Counted from the first letter of the stretch, positions 1 through 13,479 are shown. The stretch: 64,000 nucleotides of DNA from Otis tarda (GCA_026413225.1 CM048591.1:41470803-41534802); one strand, 5' to 3'. Numbers and translations: made by a program. The notes: generated by a model from the letters alone, not told the origin.

Positions 1-570
1 CCATTTCCCTCTCCATCCCAAACACCTCTCACCCTAAAGGGCAGGTTGGAGGACATGTTAATCACAGAATTAGTCTGGAAAAGGAGGTCAGAGCCCTGTT
101 CCTTCAGACAAGCTTATATCACTGCTATGGAGTTCCTACATCTGTCTGGTGGTCCTGGAGGAATGAATTCATTTTCACATTTCTTCACCTTGTTTTTTTT
201 TAGGATAGGAGGAACTGTTCTGTACCCCCACCTTTTGACATCTTCTTCCTGGTGATGAGGGCTGCATAGCTTGTAACTAGTCTGTACCTGGCTCCTTAGC
301 ATTAGTGTGGAGCATTTTCATTTCAAGGAAATACTGACATATCCTAAAGCACTCGTAAACTAAAAATCACAGTGGTGAAGGTATAGTTGGTTTTCTTTAG
401 GGGATATACTGTATTTTAGAAAGCATTTTCCATGTCTCACACATTCTGGCTTTCTTAAATTAGACATTTGTTAGCTATAATTATTACATAATTCACTGAT
501 ACTTAACAAAATATACTCCTGGAAAACCTTCTAATCAACTGCCAACACTTTGGGCATGGAAGCAATCAGG

Positions 571-624
<54 letters not shown>

Positions 625-3600
625 CAGAGGCTGGGATTCTCAAGCAGCAGCAAGGGAGTCAGTCATCTAATTAAACTGAATGGGAGTAAGGCATGTATAT
701 CTTTCAGAGAAGCTCTAAAAATCCCAGCTTTGTTTTCTTATGGGTTCAGCCACAGATGTTCTTATCTAATTCTGGATGCTTTCCATTTTCTCTCATTTGG
801 GTGCCTGGGAAGGGTCAATCTTTATGCCTGATGTTCTTAGAGTCTTTATCACTTCTCTATCATCACTCATTCAACACATTTTCTAATGGATTTTCCTCAC
901 TTACCCTTATGCTCTTTGGTCAGAATGTTTAAGGCCATGGGGATGACTTGATCTTTGTAAGTGTGCTCCTTCACTGCCCTCTTAAATTTTAATGCACATC
1001 CATTGGATCCTGCTCAGGGAGCTGAGTATTATTGATTGTGTGATCTTATAATGTACTTTATGTAAAAAAAAAAAAAAAAGAAATCTCTGTCTTTAGTTCT
1101 CTCTCTATCCCTGCTGGTTTGAAGTAATTGTAAGTTATTAAATGGGAAATGGAGTTTCTCTGAACTAGAGAGATATTGCCAGTACTTCGGTGTTAATCTA
1201 ACTTACTGATATTGGTTCTTTATGACCAAGTCCTGTTTTATCAGCATGGTTATCAAAAAAACCAGCTTCTCCACATACTTCTGATGCAGCAGAAATTGGG
1301 GTGAGATTTGGAGTTGGGCATTTATTTATCGTGGATGATGGGAGGAGCTTATGCCTTTGCAATATACCAAGATTAAACCCAGACATTTAATATTGAGAAC
1401 TTAGATTCCATATGGGATTTTTATGTTGTTTTTGTCAGGGAAATCTGTATTATTTCGACTCCTGTCCTCTGTCCTTCCCTTAGATAAACCTGAAAAATGT
1501 AGACAACTTTTTTAAAAGCCACAAAGTGAAGGAGGTTCTTAGTACTTCTCAGGAAGTTCTTGATGTCTTTCAAGACTGGATCTTTCTTTGAGTTATTGTG
1601 AAAATTACTAATGTTTCTCCTTTTCTGTAATGCTGAGATGGCATCCATGCTGATGACATTCTCCTTTCTCTGACCACTGTAATATTTGCCAGAGGATGAA
1701 GTGAGATGGTCTGAAACTCAGCTTTATAAAATCTTAGCTGGTTCTCCATCCTCTGGAGTAGTATCTCATCAGGGGGTAATTAAAGCCAAGTTCTTCCTCC
1801 CTCCCACTTCTACGTTTTCTGCTTATTCAAAACTCAGTGTGGACTATTTTGAAAACTGTTATGACAGTGCTACGTTCCTATAAGCTCCACTCACAATGCC
1901 TTGTATGTGATCTAAAATAAAAGTAGAAACATTTTTTTTCTACTAGTTTTTAAAAGGCATTGACATCATGATATATGTTACTTCTAGTGACATTCTGATG
2001 TACTATAACTGTTTGAAAGTACTTGGTGTTAGATGTAAATTCTCCATTATAGAGACATAATATTTTTATTTTCCTTATTACTTCTTTATCCTTTTGCTTC
2101 CAAGAGGTAAAGCACCATTCTGGAATAGGACTTTTTCAAACTGCATAGTTTATACATTTATATCATTCTGGATGCTATATGGTAGCCTGTTGACAGGCTT
2201 TCCACAAGGCTTAACTGGCCAGCTGATGGCACAGCATTTTTAACACCTTTAATCAGCAAGTAAAGAATGTAGTCTGATGTGCTTTATCTATGTGTTTTTG
2301 TTAAATGTGTCTTTAAGCATTAAACTGATGATAAATGCCTTCAGAAAAGTATAGGCATTTAGATAGTATTTGGATAGTAGATTTAGATTGCATTTGGGTA
2401 CTACTTTTGTTTTTGCTTTCTCTTCATAAGGTAATAAAAACAAATGTGAAGATGAAAATATTATCTTGTCTTCTAGTATCAGTTTTTCATTAAGTGCGAC
2501 TTAGCCCACCACAACAGTAAATTAGACACCATATGAGGATCTGGTCCCCATTTTAATCAAGTTTGAAAACCATCATGGCTGAAGGAGGTAGTTATAAGTA
2601 GGCTGGCTTGATCAGTCAAATGAGCAATTCAGCAGCAAACTTCAGATTAATGAAAATGAAAAATATAAGGTGTCATGAAGCTCTAATGTGTGTGAACAAA
2701 GCCTGATGCCATGGAGCGAGGAAGTATGCGAAAACAGTGGAAATTACAGAAATAGATCTGGAAAGTTTTATATGAGCATTGTATGTCTTGAGACATAGAG
2801 AACCGAGAGAAGTGTAGGAAAACTAGTCGAGCCACAGAAACTGACAATAATAGAGACTGAAATTCTCAAACAGTACAGTGCATTTAGAAAATGGATTTGG
2901 GAAGAATTTTAAGAGTGCTTCTGTGGATAAACTCCCTGCAGTATTTGAAAATCTTAATCTAATTTTCTGAAGTAAGTTGGATAAACAATGACCAGAATAA
3001 GATATAAGAATAGCCTATATTCTCATATATGATGATAAATACTAGAAGGAAACATCAAGATGGACTAAATCCATAATGAGGAATAAGATGATGACATTCA
3101 AAACAGAAAAAAAAAAAGGGATTTTTATTATTTTTTATTCAGACAATGAGCTATAGCTCAGCCATAAAACCTTATTACCCTCTCCAATGGAGCGTCAACC
3201 ATTTATCATAAGATTTTTAAAACTGTTTAGGGCAAAATACTAGAAAATATACCTCAAGGACTCTTCCTGCATTAAGGACAGAGTAAATAGAGACTTACGG
3301 AGTCTTTGTAGTGGGCAAAACCTCATTCACCTATCCGAGTGTTCTTTCAAATACTGTAACTTTGACAATTTCTCTGACAGTAATAAAAAATGAATAAAGT
3401 AATTTAACATTCTTTTCTGATACTATTTTATTTTCAGTAATAATAAACCTATAGTAAACACCAGACTTTCTTTCAGCTCTGGGTCAGATGGTCAACACCT
3501 TCAACTCCATTCCTTCTACAGCAGGCCATTAAAATCCATGAATGGATCCTACTGAAATGGAAGAGATTTTAAATGTATCTTGGAAGGTTCATATTTGGAG

Positions 3601-6600
3601 TCAGAGGGATCAACAGAAGAAACTAGATCTTGAATCGAAATATATATCTAAGCAAAGCCATAGCAAGGCATTCTAGTCTCTACGGCATCATTTCCTTTTC
3701 TCTTGTAGGTGGGATTGTAAAAATATCTGAGTATAACCATACTTTCTGCTTCTTCTACACTGCATTTATCTTTCAGTCCTCTCTGGAAGCAATTGTGTTA
3801 AGGCTTCACAGATATATTTGCTCCACTGTGGGAGACTTTCTTCCCTCTTCTTTGTACAGCTCTGCCTGAATATTTAACTACAGGCAATAGCGTAATGGGT
3901 ACAAGAGACTATCTCTTGAATATCAGAAACACACTTAAGTACTTTGCAGAAAAAAGATTTCTCTGCTGGGCTATGGTCTACTATTTCCAAAGTTCAAGGG
4001 AAAGAAAAATAATGAAGAATTCTACCTTTGTTTAATTGTATAGCTGCAGCAAATTTTATCCTTAAAGCTAGAAAGAGCTTTCTGTAAATCAACCGATTTG
4101 TCAAAAAGCCCTGTCATGAATATTTACAGACATATCACTATATGAAAATTACTGTGCACCACTGAAATCCATAATTAATTTATCAGTGAAAAATAGTGAT
4201 TGTTCGGCCATACTGATGATTATTTCTAGTGTGATCAGGCACAGCTTGCCTGTACAGAGCTGTATGCAGGTATTTGATTCAGGTATTGAACACCCAATCT
4301 ACTGAAACTACTGAAGACAGATAGGTATTATCTTTTTCTCTGTCTCTCTTTTTTTTTTTTCCCTGTGTATATGTATATGTCTTTAAAGGGCTGTATTGCT
4401 ACTAGTCCTAGTTTCATTTCTTAAAGCTATGTTGATGCATTGGTCAGATGGGCAGTTTTAGCAGAGCAGTACTAACTAGAGAACGCCTGCATGTGTTTTC
4501 TCTCGAGTGTTATCATTACTGCAGGTATGCAGCTTGGCCACTACTAGAACATATAAAGGAACTCATTCTAACAGTAATATATTTTGACTTAATAAAACTA
4601 AAGCAGTAAAATTCAGATTGATGTATATGATATAAAAACTTTGTTGTGTTTTTCTAACAGAAAAACTGATTGAAGAAATGAAGATATTTGTAGGTAGCTT
4701 ATAAAGAATTCCTGCTTACAGGAATTACAAGCAGAATTAATTGGCAGAATATTTTGTGATGTACCAGTATATTCAGATGTGGCAAAGCACTCCATGCTGG
4801 TAGAACTCTGCCACATTTCCTGTGCCTTCTCTGTCTACCAAAAGTTCTTGGTAGCATGATGGTTTTCATTTGGTCTATATGTTTCAAAAGTATATTCTCA
4901 TGCAATTTCTAGAAGTGAGAGAAAATTCTTTCAGCGCATGTATTTCATTTTTAGGACACAAAGTGAATTGTAGGCTTGAATTACATGCTATTCTACAGCA
5001 GAGGCTATTTAGTGTTTCTCAGGCTTGAGCCCAGAGAATCAAAAGTTTTCAAAGCATTTTGTAAAAAAAAGGAACCTTTGTTTACTAGAGGCCTAGGTCT
5101 GACATTTGTCTTTCTGTAGCTGCACACTCATATTCATGGTGGCAAGTGCAGTGATTGCTTATGTAAAACACTGATAATCAGCAAGGTAATGAGTGTGGCT
5201 TTACTGCTCTTTTGTGTAATTTGAGGCAGTTGAGAAAGCTACCCCATATAACAAAACAAGCTTTGGCTGTAGAGTTAAACACCCTGCAGACCTGGATTTG
5301 GGGACCTCTGCCCATGGTTTGCATTTCTTATATTATCGCAGACTTACCTTTTGAAATAGTCACAGCAAAACTTCAGCTTTCTACACCACTTATATGCTGA
5401 TTATTTCAAAGTGGTCTAAAGGGTGCAGGTGTCCAGGCTTCACTTCTGACTTCCTCATTCAAAAACATTATAAATCCTACTTTAAGATGTCCAATTGAGG
5501 AATTGGAATCCTGTTATAAAACATATACTCATTTAAAGCTATCTGGCTAGCTTTTTCAGCATTATTACAATTTTCTATTATTTAATAGGTTCAGAGGATT
5601 GGATCACTGGCCCTACTCACAGCTGTGAATGCTCACCTTTTTGCATTTTATTCGGTATAGTCTTAAATTGCCACACATGCACAAACAGCAATGCATTAGT
5701 GGCTGTCTATGAAAACTTTGCTTTACAACTTGTCTGGAAGAGCAAAGAGGCAGCAGCAGTGACAGGCCATGTTGGAAATACAGATGCTGCCAAAGCACCG
5801 CTTTCAGAGCTACAGTTATTTTTAGTCTTCCACCAGCTCTGTTCTCCATTCAGTGGCACCCTCAGACTCCTGCAACAGGTGAGACAGAGATCTGATGAGC
5901 ATCCCTTCCATTACTTGACAACTTGAGCAATATGCCCAGATTGAACTTTTTCTTTATACTGAGTGAGAATGAGGTGAAAATAAATGTATGGTCATATAAT
6001 AACTATACTTGAGTGACCTAAATTGAAATTACTCTGTTAACCTTAATATTGGTATTTCTTTACTTCTGAGTGCTCGTAATCTCACCAATTATTCTTCTTT
6101 AAGAGAGTACTCTACATGCAATTTTCTGAAGTTTTCAGAAGCATCCTATAGTACTGACTCTTCTTTCCTTCCAGTCCCTAAAAATCGTATGGTATCAAAG
6201 TGAGGCATGAAGGGCATTCCCTTCCTGGATCAACATCACTAGAGCCAAGTAACAACAATAGCTATCAGGTTTGTTGCACTCATTGGCAGCGAGGGTATCT
6301 TGGGTCTGTTTCAGGCTTCAGAGAGGGTCAGCAGGCACAGTTTCTTCTGCAGCCTCCTTGGTTTGTTGCCTGTCCTGTCATAGCCTGTTGTAGCCACTCC
6401 AGCTTGTTTCTTTCAGTCCTACCACTTAACTGCCATTGACACATTCTCCTCTCAAATCCTGTGGATGCTCCTCCTCATTGGAGGCCTGTGCTCCCCAATC
6501 ATACTCATTGTTTTAGTCACAGTCTTTTTCTCCAAGTGCTCTCTAATGACTGTCTTTCATTTTTTTCCCCCCCTCAAACTCTTGTCTTATCTGTACTATG

Positions 6601-8836
6601 GATGTCCGCTCCATTCTGGCCAGCTATCAGCGCTGTCTCCCTTTCCATTGTTGTCTGCAAAGTCTCCATGCCTATTTTCTTTATTTTATTTCTTAGTCCT
6701 AGGAGACTGAGCTGTGAGAGTCTTGAGCATCCTGAGTAAATGGTAAATGCCTCAAGCATCCCCAGGTTTTGGGAATCTTAACTTCTGGTATTGAAAAAAA
6801 TCTCTTCTGTGCACATTTAACATCAATTTTTCAAAGGCTTATATGTTAACATATGTTAGATAAATTTCTCTGTGGATGCTAGAAAGTGTGTTTTCAGTGC
6901 AGACACTTCCACCTGCCATATTTCAAGTACCTGGCTCAAAGCATTGGAATTTCAGAGTATCTTAAAATAGGAATTGTCAGTATTTTTGACACAAGCAAAA
7001 TGCTTTTTCAGAAACACCCAAATCATTTTGTTGAAACTTGCTTGCCAGTGAATTAATGGTCATTAATGGCAAGGTAGAAGTTCACCCCCAAGCTGGACAA
7101 TATTATCAACATGATTTTATGGTCAGAAGTATTAAGCAACTCTAACAATAGGAAATTGTAATAAGAGCCCTCTGGCTCTTTCATCTCGTCCCTGTGATAT
7201 GATTCTACCCACAGATTTACTGAAATAAAGAGGAAAGAAGAGGCAGTTGGCTAAAGGGGACTCTATCGTTCACTAGGCTGGCATTTGCTCTGCATTGTCT
7301 GACATGATTTTAATGAAGCAGCCTCCACTGGCCACCAAAGGGATGCACTAGCCCATGTGTTAAACTAGGATTGCCTGCTGCAGGATGCAAAGAGAATTCA
7401 TCCTATATACTCATTAAATTGAGGGCTTTAAAATATTCCCCACTTCCACTGGACATTTAGTTTATGCTGTCTTTAAGGATGACTGAGTTGAACTCAGCCT
7501 CAGGGTGAAAAATGTCAGTGACTCATACTGTTCCTCTGAAGCTATGCACTTGAACCTGGATTTACAACAAAATGGCTGACACATGCCTCGTAATAACGGT
7601 TTGTGCTTTACAGAAAACTAATGAACAGGCCACAGTCAGTATATGCCAGTCTGTTTAGGCCTCGGAGCAAAACTTTTTAGTAGACGTTTCCTCTGATTCA
7701 GGTAATTTTTCTGCACATTGGAAATCAAATTCATCCATACTGCTTTTCTGTACCAGAAAGCTGTTATTTTTTTTCTGTCCCTCAAGGTAGAAAATAGTTC
7801 CTCATTCATCTTAGACTAAGTGTTGGATTTCTCAGTAGTCACATAGCAGTTACTTGAACACATAATTGTCTGATTTTTATTATTTAATGGGAAGTGAAAG
7901 TGAGGAAACAACAGGAAACTAGAAAATAAGAAACGTAAAAACTATGCCAGTGGTGTATTTTAATTAAGTGGCAATTTATAGTTGTCTAGTACTGAAGGGC
8001 TTAATGATACTTTTTGTTTCAAAGCCAAGAAAAGTTAAATAATATTTATCTGCTATAATATGGTTAAGCAAGATTATCAGCCAACAGACAGTATTTCAAT
8101 TAAAGGAAGTACCCTGGTGGCACTAGCAACAATATCAATTATAGAAATGTTAGTAACAACAAAAACATTCAATTTCCCAACAAAGGTCAACAGTAAATCC
8201 ATCTAAAATACGTAAGGCTCATAAAAGTAATGGGTTTGCAACTGTGATTGAAACAGATGTTCACAAAATCAGCATTTAAACATGAAGACACCATAAAATA
8301 AATGAAGACAGGATTAATTTAACAAGTTATCTCAAGAGCAGAATACGGAAAATGAATGAACAGTTACTCATACAATTCAGAAGGATTTTTTTTTTTTCTG
8401 TAAGATAACTGAAAACAGAACTGAAAACATTGGTTCAAATTCATTCACTACATAAGCTTGCTGATAGCAGCATAGATCTGCATGTGCAACCAGGGACAGG
8501 ATCTGGTGTGTTGTATCAGGAAAGAGAGCTGCCATTAATAAAATTGTCAGTCCTGCTTTATCAGAATGGAAAGCAAGCCTAATTCTCTCTGCACAAGTTT
8601 CATATTGACTCAGCCCCTCCAACAGAATAGGTCCTTACCTACATAACCTTTAGGAAAACAGAAGTCAGCAGAATCAGATCACATTTTTTTCAGAAGAGCT
8701 TGAAACATTTTAATGTCTTCAAATTAAATCCATCTGGCTTCTCTCTTGAGGACACGTATTACTTTTTTATCTAAATGGTAAACAACAACTAGAGAGACAG
8801 CCTATATTTTTTCATTCCCTCTTAATCTTTTCATTC
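1..8836. other. Noncoding interval left of the provirus
   Basis: AT-rich DNA with the (GT)25 array, an A16 run near 1063, and short T and A runs (for example 4350-4361). All open frames are under 100 codons, have no recognisable protein similarity and lack splice-site context. No RNA gene or mobile element is recognised in it. Confidence 0.7.
574..623 (+). repeat. (GT)25 microsatellite
   Basis: Fifty uninterrupted bases of alternating G and T. A perfect dinucleotide array of this length is normally length-polymorphic and can adopt Z-DNA. The Val/Cys-repeat reading frame that crosses it is not a gene. Confidence 0.98.
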
Positions 8837-8840
8837 CCTG
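8837..8840. repeat. ERV target-site duplication, left copy (CCTG)
   Basis: CCTG directly precedes the 3' LTR; the same four bases follow the 5' LTR at 15238-15241. A 4-bp duplication is what gammaretroviral integrases make. Matching copies indicate that both LTRs come from one integration and have not been recombined with another locus. Confidence 0.85.
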
Positions 8841-9480
8841 TGTTACCAAAATCTGGACTAAAACTCCTTAACAGCAATGAGAAGTTAAGAAGCAGGCACT
8901 CCTTTATTGCGGCCCTGGGCGCACGGGGGATCGCTCCACCTAGGTTGCACACCTGTTCGATCAACAGCACGGGTTAAATACACACCTGTTATACATATTC
9001 ACTAGATTTCCGAGAAATGATATACATAAACATTAACTTTCTGAGAAATCATTATAATATTTCCCCACTCACTTGCGCGTGCTCAAGTCTTTTGAGTCGA
9101 GGGTCTTCTGGTGGTCTTGGGGGTCGTCAGAGCGCCCCCTCCTCAAATTCGCTGGTCAAACTCCTCCTTGAAATCTCCATATATGGTCTTGAGCACAAGG
9201 TTGCATTGTCCTTGAGTTTTCTGGATCCAAAATGATGGCTCAGGGCCTATTTTTACAGGCGGTGTTTGGGATCTACCATTGTTCTACCACTCCTCTTAAC
9301 TACCCCAGACATGCTAGACTAACTTCTAACAAACGAGTTATTATAATATCTCTAAGATTCCCATTCCCTCTAAGGACAAATAGATTTCATATAAAATTTA
9401 ATCTATGTGACTACAGTTCTACAGTTAGCAAGAATCACCTCATATTGATATTTAATTTTCAACATTTATGTCATGTAACA
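8841..9480 (-). repeat. ERV 3' LTR (640 bp)
   Basis: On the - strand it starts TGTTACATGACAT at 9480 and ends TTTTGGTAACA at 8841. A TATA-like TATTTAA (8974-8980) lies about 65 nt before the polyadenylation signal AATAAA (8903-8908), the usual U3-R arrangement. It aligns without gaps to the 5' LTR at 14598-15237. By hand count there are 12 differences, eight of them in the outer 18 bp at the two ends. Confidence 0.95.
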
Positions 9481-9492
9481 TTTCCCCTCTTT
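9481..9492 (-). promoter_or_regulatory. ERV polypurine tract
   Basis: On the - strand AAAGAGGGGAAA lies immediately against the TG start of the 3' LTR. This is the position and composition of the plus-strand primer used in retroviral reverse transcription. Confidence 0.9.
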
Positions 9493-9525
9493 AAGACTTA
9501 TTTATTTTTTTTTAATAAGTCTCAT

Positions 9526-9606
9526 TTACTTATAACTAATCTCCATAATCAGTAAAACAAAAAGTATTATTAACATTACTACTAAAATTCCTTTGATAGA
9601 TTTCAT
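9526..9606 (-). pseudogene. 26-codon hydrophobic ORF, possible env leader remnant
   Basis: Between the integrase end and the polypurine tract, an ATG at 9606 opens MKSIKGILVVMLIILFVLLI... and stops at 9526-9528. The shape is a basic start followed by an uninterrupted hydrophobic stretch, as in a signal peptide or membrane anchor. This is the place where env would begin or end, so it may be the stub left after env was deleted. Chance hydrophobicity in T-rich DNA is an alternative. Confidence 0.35.
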
Positions 9607-9695
9607 TATTTTGACATGATTTTGTCCAATTAATTAAAAATGAGAGACTGTTAACTTTAAATGACATGTTTCTTTAGAAATCCATTGTTTCTGTT

Positions 9696-10789
9696 TCAGA
9701 GGCGGCGCTTCTTGACTCTCAAATAATGAATCCAAGAATCAATATCTTCAAATTTAGGGGCTGTATGTATTGCTAGAAGCACCTGATATGGTTCTTTCCA
9801 TTTTTATTGAAGAGATTCTGATTCCCAAATTTTCAGGTACATATAATCTCCTGGTTGAAAATGATGAACTGGGGAATCTAAAGAAACAGGCTCTGTGGCA
9901 GTTCCATATCCTTTTAAAGCATTCAGAGTTCTTCCAAGAGGTATCAAATACAATTCCATTTCATTATCCCCAGTAACAGTCACATTTTGAACAAGGGTTG
10001 GAGTCTGATAAGATTTTCCATACATTAACATATGTACTAATTTTAGTCTTAGATCTAGATTGAATCTTGGTTCTCAGAAGTGCTTAAGGAAGAGCATGAG
10101 ACCATTTTAAAGACATTTTCTGACAAATTTTACTTATCTATTAGGTTGTGGCCTTCAAGGAGTGTGTAAATTCAATTTAATTCCCAGAATTTTGCTCAAT
10201 ATTTGAATAATTTCAGCTACAAAATGAGGACGTCTACTTGATGACATTCTTTTGGGGATTCCATACCATGATATTATTTCTTTTAACAGATTTTTAGCCA
10301 CTTCTCTTGCCTATTGGTGCAACAGGGAAAAAAAAAAAAAAACAACTTTTGGCCATATCTACTAATACCAATAGATATCTATATCCATTTTGTTGTGGCA
10401 ATTCTGAAAAATCAATCTGCCAATAATTTTCAGGCAAGTTTCCCTTATATGTGGTTCCTGGGGTGGTTATTTAATATTTCTAGGGTTATTCTTTAAACAA
10501 ATTTCACACTTTTTGTTACTGATTTTATTAGCTTTATCATCCTAACACGGATCACCTGTCTTCTTAAATCACTGATCATTACCTCTATTTCCCAATTAAT
10601 TTCTCTATGTTTTTAGTTTTGATTGTGGTGAGACCACAACTTGCTTTTTAGGAGTAATCATCCATCATTTTTCATTTTTATTTGAATTGATTGAGCTAAT
10701 TCCAAATCAACCTTACTGTAACTTGGGGTTTGTTGTTCAAATTTCACTTTTTTAACTGGTATTATTGTCACGATGCCTTTTTCTGCTTT
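9696..10789 (-). pseudogene. pol: ERV integrase remnant, catalytic triad lost
   Basis: A Cys-x2-Cys of the zinc-binding N-domain (CEICLKNN, about 10490-10512), core and C-domain can be followed. The first catalytic Asp is kept (WQIDF, codon 10411-10413). The second position reads Ser (codon 10236-10238) and the third reads Lys (10128-10130). A run of 15 A (10328-10342) breaks the core frame. The C-terminal domain (10031-9696: PGDYMYLKIW, then YQVLLAIHTAPKF) is in one frame apart from a TAA at 9804. The natural end appears to be TGA at 9696-9698. Confidence 0.85.
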
Positions 10790-11459
10790 CTCCTTTGCCT
10801 TTTGATGGACTCATTTATTTCCAATATTCACTGGGGAATTCCCAAATTGGTGGGCTTTGCAATGCATAATTGCAACTTCTTTGGGTTTTTGCACCACTTG
10901 GAGCAATTGCAGAATTTCTTCTTGGTGTTTAATGGATGTTCCTTGTGCTGTCAGCGTTCCTCTTTCTTTCCATGTGGCTCCATGGGCATGTACTACTCCA
11001 AAAGCACACTTTAAATCAGTCCATATATTCACTTTTTATCTTCTGTCCATTTTAGGGCTTTTATGAGGGCTAGTTATCAATTCAGACTTTTGTGCTGAGG
11101 TGTTCACTGGGAGTGGCTTTGCATCAATATCAGAGTTTGTTATTGTTATTGCATATCCAGCCAATCTTCTTCAGTTTCTCATGAAGCTGCTTCCATCAGT
11201 ACATATCTCAAATTCTGGGTCAGGTATGTTCATTCTTCTGTTACTTCTGCTGGAATAAACTTGTTTGATGGTCTGTAGACAGTTATGACTTAGAACTTCT
11301 TCTATTGAATTTAAAAAGATGGCAGGATTTATTGTTGTAGTTGTTTTCAATTTGACATCATCTTGTTCCAACAGGACAATTTGATGTTTGAGCATCCTTC
11401 TTGGGGATAACCAGTGTCCTCCTTTCTGTTCCAGAACAGAAAGTACCATATGCAGTACA
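10790..11459 (-). pseudogene. pol: ERV RNase H remnant
   Basis: An open stretch at 11171-11449 runs from the tether (LEQKGGHWLSPRRMLKHQ) to the first RNase H catalytic region TDGSSF (about 11186-11203). A separate frame (10811-11032) holds the C-terminal half, including KCAFGVVHAHGA and HCKAHQ (10847-10864). The two halves are out of frame with each other, so the domain cannot be translated whole. It lies between RT and integrase as in all retroviral pol genes. Confidence 0.85.
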
Positions 11460-12757
11460 TAAATTGTTCTTGGCTGTCCCGTTGTCAGCTTAAGAGCTTC
11501 TTAAATCAGGAGGACAGTTGCTGCTACAGCTCGTAGACAACCTGGTCACCCTTGGCTAATATTGTCCAATTGTTTGGAGAAATAACCAACTGGTCTTCTT
11601 CATTCTCCATTTTTCTAAGAAAGGGTTCTTCTGAAAGTCAACTGTTGTCTTTCATGAACAAACAGTTCAAAGGGTTTGGTTAAATCAGGCAACCCTAGAG
11701 CAGGAGTGGAAATCAGAGCTACCTTTACATTCTGGAATGCCTTTCGAGCTTCAGGTCCCCACACAAGGGGTCCCTCCTTCAATTCCTTTAATCCACAGGT
11801 GACACCAGCCAGCCATTCCCAGAAATGTTTGCAGCTCCTCAGTTCCTTTTGGCTCCAGCATTTGGCAAATTGCCTCATTTCTCTCATTTCCAAGTCATCT
11901 TTGTCCCTGTGTGATTTCAAATCCCAAATACATGACAGTCTCTCTTCCGATGTGTGCTTTCTTCTTGGAAAATCCGTTATCACTTTGGCCCAAGAAATTT
12001 AGCGGGTTAGTAATCAAGTTGAAATATTCTTCTCTGGTTTCTGTGGCTATTAAAACGTCATCTACATATTGCAACACCAGTCTTTCAGGATAAATTATTT
12101 TGCATGTTTCTAATTCCTTAGCCAATTGATTTCCAAAGATCATTGGGCTATTTTTAAATCCTTGAGGTAGCACTGTCCAGGTGAGCTGAGTCTTTTGCCC
12201 AGTTGTGGGATTTTCCAGTTCAAAGGCAAAATATGCCTGACTATTTTTGTCAAGGGGAATACAGAAAAAGTCATTCTATAAGTTCAATACAGTGGACCAC
12301 TTGTGATTTTCTTTTAAAGCTGTCAACAAGGTATATGGGTTTGCCACTAAGGGATGAATATCTTGAACTATTAAATTTATTGCTATTAAAATCTTGTACT
12401 AACCTATATTCCTCACTTTCTGGCTTTTTCACAGGTAAAATGGGAGTATTGAATACTGATTCACATTCAACTAATAGTCGATATTTTTTAAAAAAAATTT
12501 CAATTATTTTCTCAAGGCCTCTTCTAGCTTCTAATTTTAAAGGGTACTGTTTTTGTCTTACTGGTTTGGTGCTTTCCTATAGAAAAATCTTTACTGATTC
12601 TGCTGCTTTTGAATGTCCGGGAACTTCGCCAGCCCACACCAAAGGGTTACTGCATTGTCCACTTCTTGAGGGATTTCATATGGCTTTGAAGTTGTCTGTA
12701 ACATAAAAATTCTTGCCTCTCTGGCTTTTGATTAGGGTATATTTAATTGAATTTCAC
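11460..12757 (-). pseudogene. pol: ERV reverse transcriptase remnant
   Basis: Fingers, palm and connection are recognisable. LPQGFKNSP (about 12145-12172) and the catalytic YVDD (12057-12068) are intact and in one open stretch (about 11895-12173). A second open stretch (11615-11983, another frame) carries the connection motif [10 protein letters not shown] and [18 protein letters not shown]. The N-terminal part (about 12200-12720) is split by several stops and frame changes, although residues such as the palm segment FAFELENPTTGQKTQLTW read well. The family is class I ERV by these motifs. It is inactive because the domain is spread over at least three frames. Confidence 0.9.
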
Positions 12758-13200
12758 AGTTTTAAAAATTAATTTGTGCTTTCAATTTGCTCAATAAATC
12801 TCTCCCCAATAAGGCAACAGGACACTCTGGTATATATAAAAATTGGCCAGTTCCCCATTGTTTACCCACCTTACAGTTAAGGATTGAAAGAAAAATTTCT
12901 TTTCAGCTTTCCCTGTGGCACTAATTTTGTCTACATGCTTTTTACTCAATTTTCTTCTACAAGTACTTAAAACTGGATAGCTCCAGTATCAAAATAGAAA
13001 ATCCATGGTTTGGGTACCCAGCTGGATTGTAACCAGGGGTTCTGCTGGGGAACTCTCCCCCAGTCCTCTTTGCACCTCTGACAAAGGCATCTGCTCTGTT
13101 GCCAGTTTTTTGTTTCTTTTTCAGAATAAGGACACTCATTTTTCCAATGCCACTATTCTTCACACTTTGCACACTGATTTTCCCAATCTCTCTCCTATTG
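12758..13200 (-). pseudogene. pro: ERV nucleocapsid knuckle and protease remnant
   Basis: A CCHC zinc knuckle (C-x2-C-x4-H-x4-C) is readable at 13132-13173, but its third segment contains a TAG stop (13153-13155). The protease N-terminal strand (EPLVTIQLGTQTMDF) follows. The aspartyl active-site motif DTGA (12979-12990) is present but lies one base out of frame with the preceding residues. The protease end ([14 protein letters not shown], about 12770-12825) is in good shape. The broken frame means no active enzyme. The arrangement is that of gag-pro-pol read in one frame in gammaretroviruses. Confidence 0.85.
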
Positions 13201-13479
13201 CAGTTATTTTATCTATTCCTCTACCAGACCCTGACCTCATCCCCGGTTTGTTCCCCTACTGCTTGTCCAAGTGGGGGGGTAGGGCTTGAGCCGCTCCTTG
13301 TTCTGTCTGGTCTTGTCGGCTTCCAGTTGTCCCTGTGGTAGGACTGAATCCCTAATAATTCAGCTGTCCCACTCTACAGCTCTCAACAGGGGTTCGGTGT
13401 TCTGCCCCCTTTTTCTACTGTTTCATTTGTTAAACCTGCATCAACACTTACAGACAACACATAAGATAACATAGAAATT

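Noticed and set aside
550-831. Open frame with Val-Cys repeats
   Set aside because: The frame only stays open because (GT)n has no stop in that frame.
12203-12706. 167-codon open frame on the + strand inside the provirus
   Set aside because: It is antisense to the RT region, and its residues do not match any family; the - strand carries the recognisable pol motifs.
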